Source of the DNA: JBDHZU01 sp039812085
GTDB lineage: Bacteria; Actinomycetota; Actinomycetes; S36-B12; UBA10799
Length of the DNA: 9,355 bases
NCBI GenBank assembly: GCA_039812085.1
Contig: JBDHZU010000075.1
Coordinates: 1 to 9,355, forward strand
Direction of reading: 5' to 3'
The notes under the pieces were generated by a model. That model saw only the letters and a program-made list of their open reading frames with translations. It had not been told where the DNA came from and searched no databases. Each line of letters starts with the position of its first letter. Positions within the stretch are counted from its first letter, which is position 1. Both the position numbers and the translations under genes were made by a program. Positions 7,070-9,355 of this stretch are shown here, piece by piece.

Positions 7070-7105
7070 GAACTGCCCGCGGCCCACTTTGGTCGCGGGC
7101 AGTTC
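7070..7105 (+). terminator. Strong hairpin terminator after the SHOCT protein gene
   Basis: A perfect 12-bp inverted repeat, GAACTGCCCGCG (7070-7081) with CGCGGGCAGTTC (7094-7105). It extends inward by three more pairs, one of them G-U, leaving a 6-nt loop (7085-7090). It begins 13 nt after the stop codon. Only a weak T-run (TGCAATTTG) follows. It isolates map from read-through. Confidence 0.85.
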
Positions 7106-7111
7106 TGCAAT

Positions 7112-7139
7112 TTGACGCCGATCACACGACTCCTAGACT
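7112..7139 (+). promoter_or_regulatory. Putative sigma-70-type promoter of map
   Basis: TTGACG (7112-7117), a 16-nt spacer, then TAGACT (7134-7139). This is the best promoter in the window. It starts 7 nt after the terminator hairpin ends. The expected transcription start falls on the GTG at 7146, implying a leaderless mRNA. Confidence 0.65.
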
Positions 7140-7145
7140 GTGTCA

Positions 7146-8009
7146 GTGACCGCAAGCACTTTCCTCGAACCTGGGTTGGTTTCCCCCATGCGTTCGGTTC
7201 CCGCCAGCATCGCCCGTCCGGAATATGTCGGCAAGCCTGCCCCTGCGCCCTATACCGGCCCAGAGGTCAAGGACGCAGACACGATCGAGCGGATGCGGAT
7301 TGCCAGTCGGATTGCGGCGAACGCACTGCAAGAAGTTGGCCGTCACATCGTTCCGGGTGTCACGACTGACGAGCTTGATCGCATCGGCCACGAATACCTG
7401 CTCGACCACAATGCCTACCCGTCAACCTTGGGCTATCGAGGTTTCCCCAAGTCGTTGTGTACCTCACTGAACGAGGTGATCTGCCACGGGATCCCCGATT
7501 CAACCGTGGTGTCAGACGGAGACATCGTCAACATCGATATCACCGCATTCATCGGTGGAGTCCATGGCGACACCAACGCCACATTCCTGGCAGGTGACGT
7601 CGATTCGGAATCTCGACTGCTCGTCGAACGCACAAAAGATGCCACCCTGCGCGCTATCCGGGCAGTCGCTCCGGGCCGCGCCCTCAACGTGGTGGGTCGC
7701 GTCATCGAGAGCTACGCGAAGCGATTTGGCTACGGCACTGTGCGGGACTTCACCGGACATGGAATTGGGACGGCATTTCATAGCGGCCTGATCGTTCCGC
7801 ACTACGACGATCCGAATGTCAGCCTGGTGATTGAGGCGGGCATGACGTTCACGATCGAACCGATGTTGACGTTGGGAACGATCGACTACGACGTTTGGGC
7901 AGACACCTGGACAGTCGTCACCAAAGACCGCAAACGTACTGCTCAGTTCGAACACACCATTTTGGTGACCGATACGGGTTCAGAGATCCTCACCCTGCCG
8001 TCGGAATAG
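7146..8009 (+). CDS. map: Type I methionine aminopeptidase with actinobacterial N-terminal extension
   Basis: Removes the initiator methionine from new proteins in the cytoplasm; two-metal pita-bread fold. Using residue numbers from the upstream GTG at 7140, the five metal ligands are all present: D133 and D144 (NIDITAFIGGVHGDTNATF), H207 (TGHGIGTAFH), E240 (FTIEPML) and E271 (AQFEHTILVT). H116 (NEVICHGIPD) is the conserved active-site His, and C107 sits in the S1 pocket region as SLCTSLNE. The first ~45 residues, with IARPEYVGKPAPAPYTGPE, match the proline-rich extension of mycobacterial MetAP1c-type enzymes. I chose GTG 7146 because the putative -10 abuts 7140, so a transcript would start near 7146; GTG 7140 is the alternative and gives 289 residues. 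No Shine-Dalgarno precedes either start. ppgK follows after 48 nt. Confidence 0.94.
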   Translation: MTASTFLEPGLVSPMRSVPASIARPEYVGKPAPAPYTGPEVKDADTIERMRIASRIAANALQEVGRHIVPGVTTDELDRIGHEYLLDHNAYPSTLGYRGFPKSLCTSLNEVICHGIPDSTVVSDGDIVNIDITAFIGGVHGDTNATFLAGDVDSESRLLVERTKDATLRAIRAVAPGRALNVVGRVIESYAKRFGYGTVRDFTGHGIGTAFHSGLIVPHYDDPNVSLVIEAGMTFTIEPMLTLGTIDYDVWADTWTVVTKDRKRTAQFEHTILVTDTGSEILTLPSE

Positions 8010-8045
8010 CCACGGCGGCGACGGGCAAGAACGCGAGTTGCTCAA

Positions 8046-8051
8046 TACAGT
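8046..8051 (+). promoter_or_regulatory. Putative -10 element of ppgK (leaderless arrangement)
   Basis: TACAGT fits TAnnnT and ends 6 nt before the ATG at 8058, with no Shine-Dalgarno in between. No good -35 is visible. ppgK could also be read through from map, which has no visible terminator in the 48-nt gap. Confidence 0.4.
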
Positions 8052-8057
8052 CGATGT

Positions 8058-8840
8058 ATGGCAACCACACCAGGAACAACCACGCGCTGGCCAACTGACG
8101 TTCGCACTCTGGCGATCGACGTGGGCGGTACTGGACTCAAGGGCTCCATTCTGGACGCGCAAGGCGTCATGGTGGCCGACCGAGTACGGATCGATACCCC
8201 GTACCCGTGCCCGCCGCCAGTCCTGACCGAGAATCTGGTGAACATCGGCAAGCAGGCTGGTGAGTTCCATCGGGTATCTGTCGGATTCCCCGGTTTGGTT
8301 CGCAAGGGCAAGGTCGTTCAAGTTCCCGCTTTCAGCCGAGAGGTATATGGCGGTCCAGCAGTTCCCGAACTGGTCGAGCAATGGCACGGATATGACCTTG
8401 CTGGCGCTCTGGCTCGCGCGTTCCAAGTGCCGGTCAAGGTCGCCAACGATGCCGATGTTCAAGGCTGCGCCGTTGCGCAAGGCAACGGGTTCGAGTTCGT
8501 GATGACGCTTGGCACCGGCGTCGGTACCGCGATCTTTTTGGACGGCAAGCTGCTGCCCCACATGGAGTTGTCACATGCTCCGTTCAAGGACGGTCTCAGC
8601 TTCGATGTCGCACTCGGCAATGCCAACCGCGTCAAGCTGGGCAAGAAGGCGTGGCGCAAGGAAGTTCGGGAAGCCATCCAAGCGTTCGACGACTTCATCT
8701 ACTTCGATCACATCTACATCGGTGGTGGAAACGCGAAGAAGCTGAAGGAAGAAGATCTGCCAGACAACGCAACCGTTGTCCCAAATACCGCCGGCATCTT
8801 GGGCGGGATTCGGATCTGGGATCTCGATATCGACGAATAG
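8058..8840 (+). CDS. ppgK: Polyphosphate glucokinase (ROK family)
   Basis: Phosphorylates glucose to glucose-6-phosphate using inorganic polyphosphate (family members often also use ATP) in the cytoplasm. The 260-residue protein has the ROK/ASKHA phosphate-1 loop DVGGTGLKGS (21-30), VGFPGLVRKGKV (75-86), the catalytic Asp in NDADVQG (D131) and the phosphate-2 loop TLGTGVGTA (150-158). The C-terminal segment IYFDHIYIGGGNAKKL (214-229) and NTAGILGGIRIWD (243-255) are hallmarks of PpgK rather than ordinary ROK glucokinases. The CxCGxxGC zinc motif of many ROK proteins is absent, as usual for PpgK. The ATG at 8058 is preferred; the ATG at 8054 is out of frame. It lies downstream of map on the same strand. 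Confidence 0.94.
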   Translation: MATTPGTTTRWPTDVRTLAIDVGGTGLKGSILDAQGVMVADRVRIDTPYPCPPPVLTENLVNIGKQAGEFHRVSVGFPGLVRKGKVVQVPAFSREVYGGPAVPELVEQWHGYDLAGALARAFQVPVKVANDADVQGCAVAQGNGFEFVMTLGTGVGTAIFLDGKLLPHMELSHAPFKDGLSFDVALGNANRVKLGKKAWRKEVREAIQAFDDFIYFDHIYIGGGNAKKLKEEDLPDNATVVPNTAGILGGIRIWDLDIDE

Positions 8841-8890
8841 ACCTCAGCTAGCTGCTAGCGAAGAAAGCCCTAGTAGGTGAACACCTTCAC
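8841..8890. terminator. Possible weak bidirectional terminator between ppgK and the membrane protein gene
   Basis: The short convergent gap holds a 10-bp palindrome CAGCTAGCTG (8845-8854) that overlaps GCTAGC repeated at 8847-8852 and 8854-8859. It also holds a 5-bp hairpin GTGAA (8877-8881) with TTCAC (8886-8890), followed on the plus strand by GACTTTTCTT. The hairpin overlaps the stop of the opposing gene. The stems are short, so this is only a candidate. Confidence 0.3.
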
Positions 8891-9355
8891 GACTTTTCTT
8901 CTTGCGCTTCTGGTGGTTCTGTCAGTATCGGCGGTCCGCTGTGTCGGTTCCAGGCGTACGCAATTGCCGCCAAGGCCAGCACAGTAATGACGATGACCCA
9001 CAACACGACGAGCGCGTCCGCGAGAATCCCCACTGGCGGATCGCCCGGGAAGAACCGGCGCAGGGTCACGGTGGAAAACAGCACTGCAGCCGCAAAACCG
9101 AAAAACGCTGGTTCTGCCCGTCGACGGTCATTCGCCACTTGCCAAGCGAGCATGCCGACAACGGCTGCCGTGGCGATCAGGACGAGCAACATAATCACCG
9201 CAAACACGATCTGGCTGCCGCTTCGAGCTGCCGTGATCGTGAACGCCTGTACGTTCCGAGAATCCACTTGTCGGCTCGCAGCTTTTGCCGCCTCACCGTC
9301 AAGTTTGAGCGCATCGACCATCGAAGAGGACTCTGCCCAGATCCGCCACCCGGAC
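8887..9355 (-). CDS. Membrane protein, probably C-terminal part of a DUF4436-family protein (5' end outside window)
   Basis: The frame is open from the stop at 8887 to the right edge, so the visible 155 residues are the C-terminal part of a longer protein. An internal ATG at 9321 would give 144 residues, but it has no ribosome binding site and the reading continues upstream as SGWRIWAESSS. A hydrophilic stretch precedes three hydrophobic helices (IVFAVIMLLVLIATAAVV; FFGFAAAVLFSTVTL; ALVVLWVIVITVLALAAIAYAW). A charged C-terminal tail ends in EKS. The loop RRFFPGDPPVGILADALVVLW strongly recalls the LRnalPGxPPiGvxxD signature at the end of DUF4436 proteins (about 260-300 residues, extracellular domain then membrane helices). 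This assignment is from memory. Function is unknown. It converges on ppgK with 46 nt between them. Confidence 0.7.
   Translation of the reverse strand, partial: SGWRIWAESSSMVDALKLDGEAAKAASRQVDSRNVQAFTITAARSGSQIVFAVIMLLVLIATAAVVGMLAWQVANDRRRAEPAFFGFAAAVLFSTVTLRRFFPGDPPVGILADALVVLWVIVITVLALAAIAYAWNRHSGPPILTEPPEAQEEKS

Noticed and set aside
7980..8561. 193-residue minus-strand frame opposite ppgK
   Set aside because: It covers conserved ppgK motifs in antisense and would bridge the map/ppgK gap; no start signal or motif is seen.
1..9355. Search for a defence island, mobile element, CRISPR array, biosynthetic cluster or toxin-antitoxin pair
   Set aside because: All sizeable coding regions are housekeeping or simple membrane proteins. 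No repeat array, transposase, integrase, nuclease or attachment-site duplication was seen on either strand.

Overview
The window comes from an actinobacterium (Actinomycetota). The evidence is the glnE-glnA pair with a GlnA2-type glutamine synthetase, a polyphosphate glucokinase (PpgK), a type I methionine aminopeptidase with the actinobacterial N-terminal extension (conserved IARPEYVGKPA segment), and a PLDc_N/SHOCT-type small membrane protein. By eye the base composition is moderately GC-rich, not at the extreme of Streptomyces; I did not count it. I cannot place it below phylum; an uncultured or aquatic lineage is possible but is a guess.

Layout: (1) 1-1904, minus strand: glnA (a GlnA2-type glutamine synthetase) followed by the start of glnE, overlapping by 4 bp; glnE runs off the left edge. 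(2) 1944-3635, plus: nadE (glutamine-dependent NAD+ synthetase), diverging from glnA across only 39 bp. (3) 3632-5308, minus: a 14-helix DHA2-family MFS exporter whose stop codon interlocks with that of nadE in one CTAG. (4) 5458-6330, plus: panB (pantothenate pathway), converging with a 64-residue Trp/Cys-containing protein (6332-6526, minus) with one base between the stops. (5) 6674-7057, plus: a two-helix membrane protein with a SHOCT-like C-terminus, followed by a strong hairpin terminator. (6) 7146-8009 map and 8058-8840 ppgK, both plus. (7) 8887 to the right edge, minus: the C-terminal part of a membrane protein that looks like the DUF4436 family; its N-terminus lies outside the window.

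Most genes are core metabolism: glutamine supply and its control (glnA, glnE), a glutamine-consuming NAD synthetase (nadE), CoA precursor synthesis (panB), N-terminal Met removal (map) and polyphosphate-driven glucose phosphorylation (ppgK). Coding is dense; the longest gap between genes is about 150 bp. There is no tRNA, rRNA, CRISPR array, insertion sequence, prophage or defence gene that I can recognise.

I did not find an undescribed system. The points most worth a second look are small-scale: -10-like hexamers 6-7 nt before the start codons of nadE, map and ppgK, suggesting leaderless mRNAs; a two-part hairpin with the panB stop in its loop at the panB/64-aa junction; the interlocked CTAG stop; and a glutamine synthetase lacking the adenylylatable Tyr although it is coupled to the adenylyltransferase gene.
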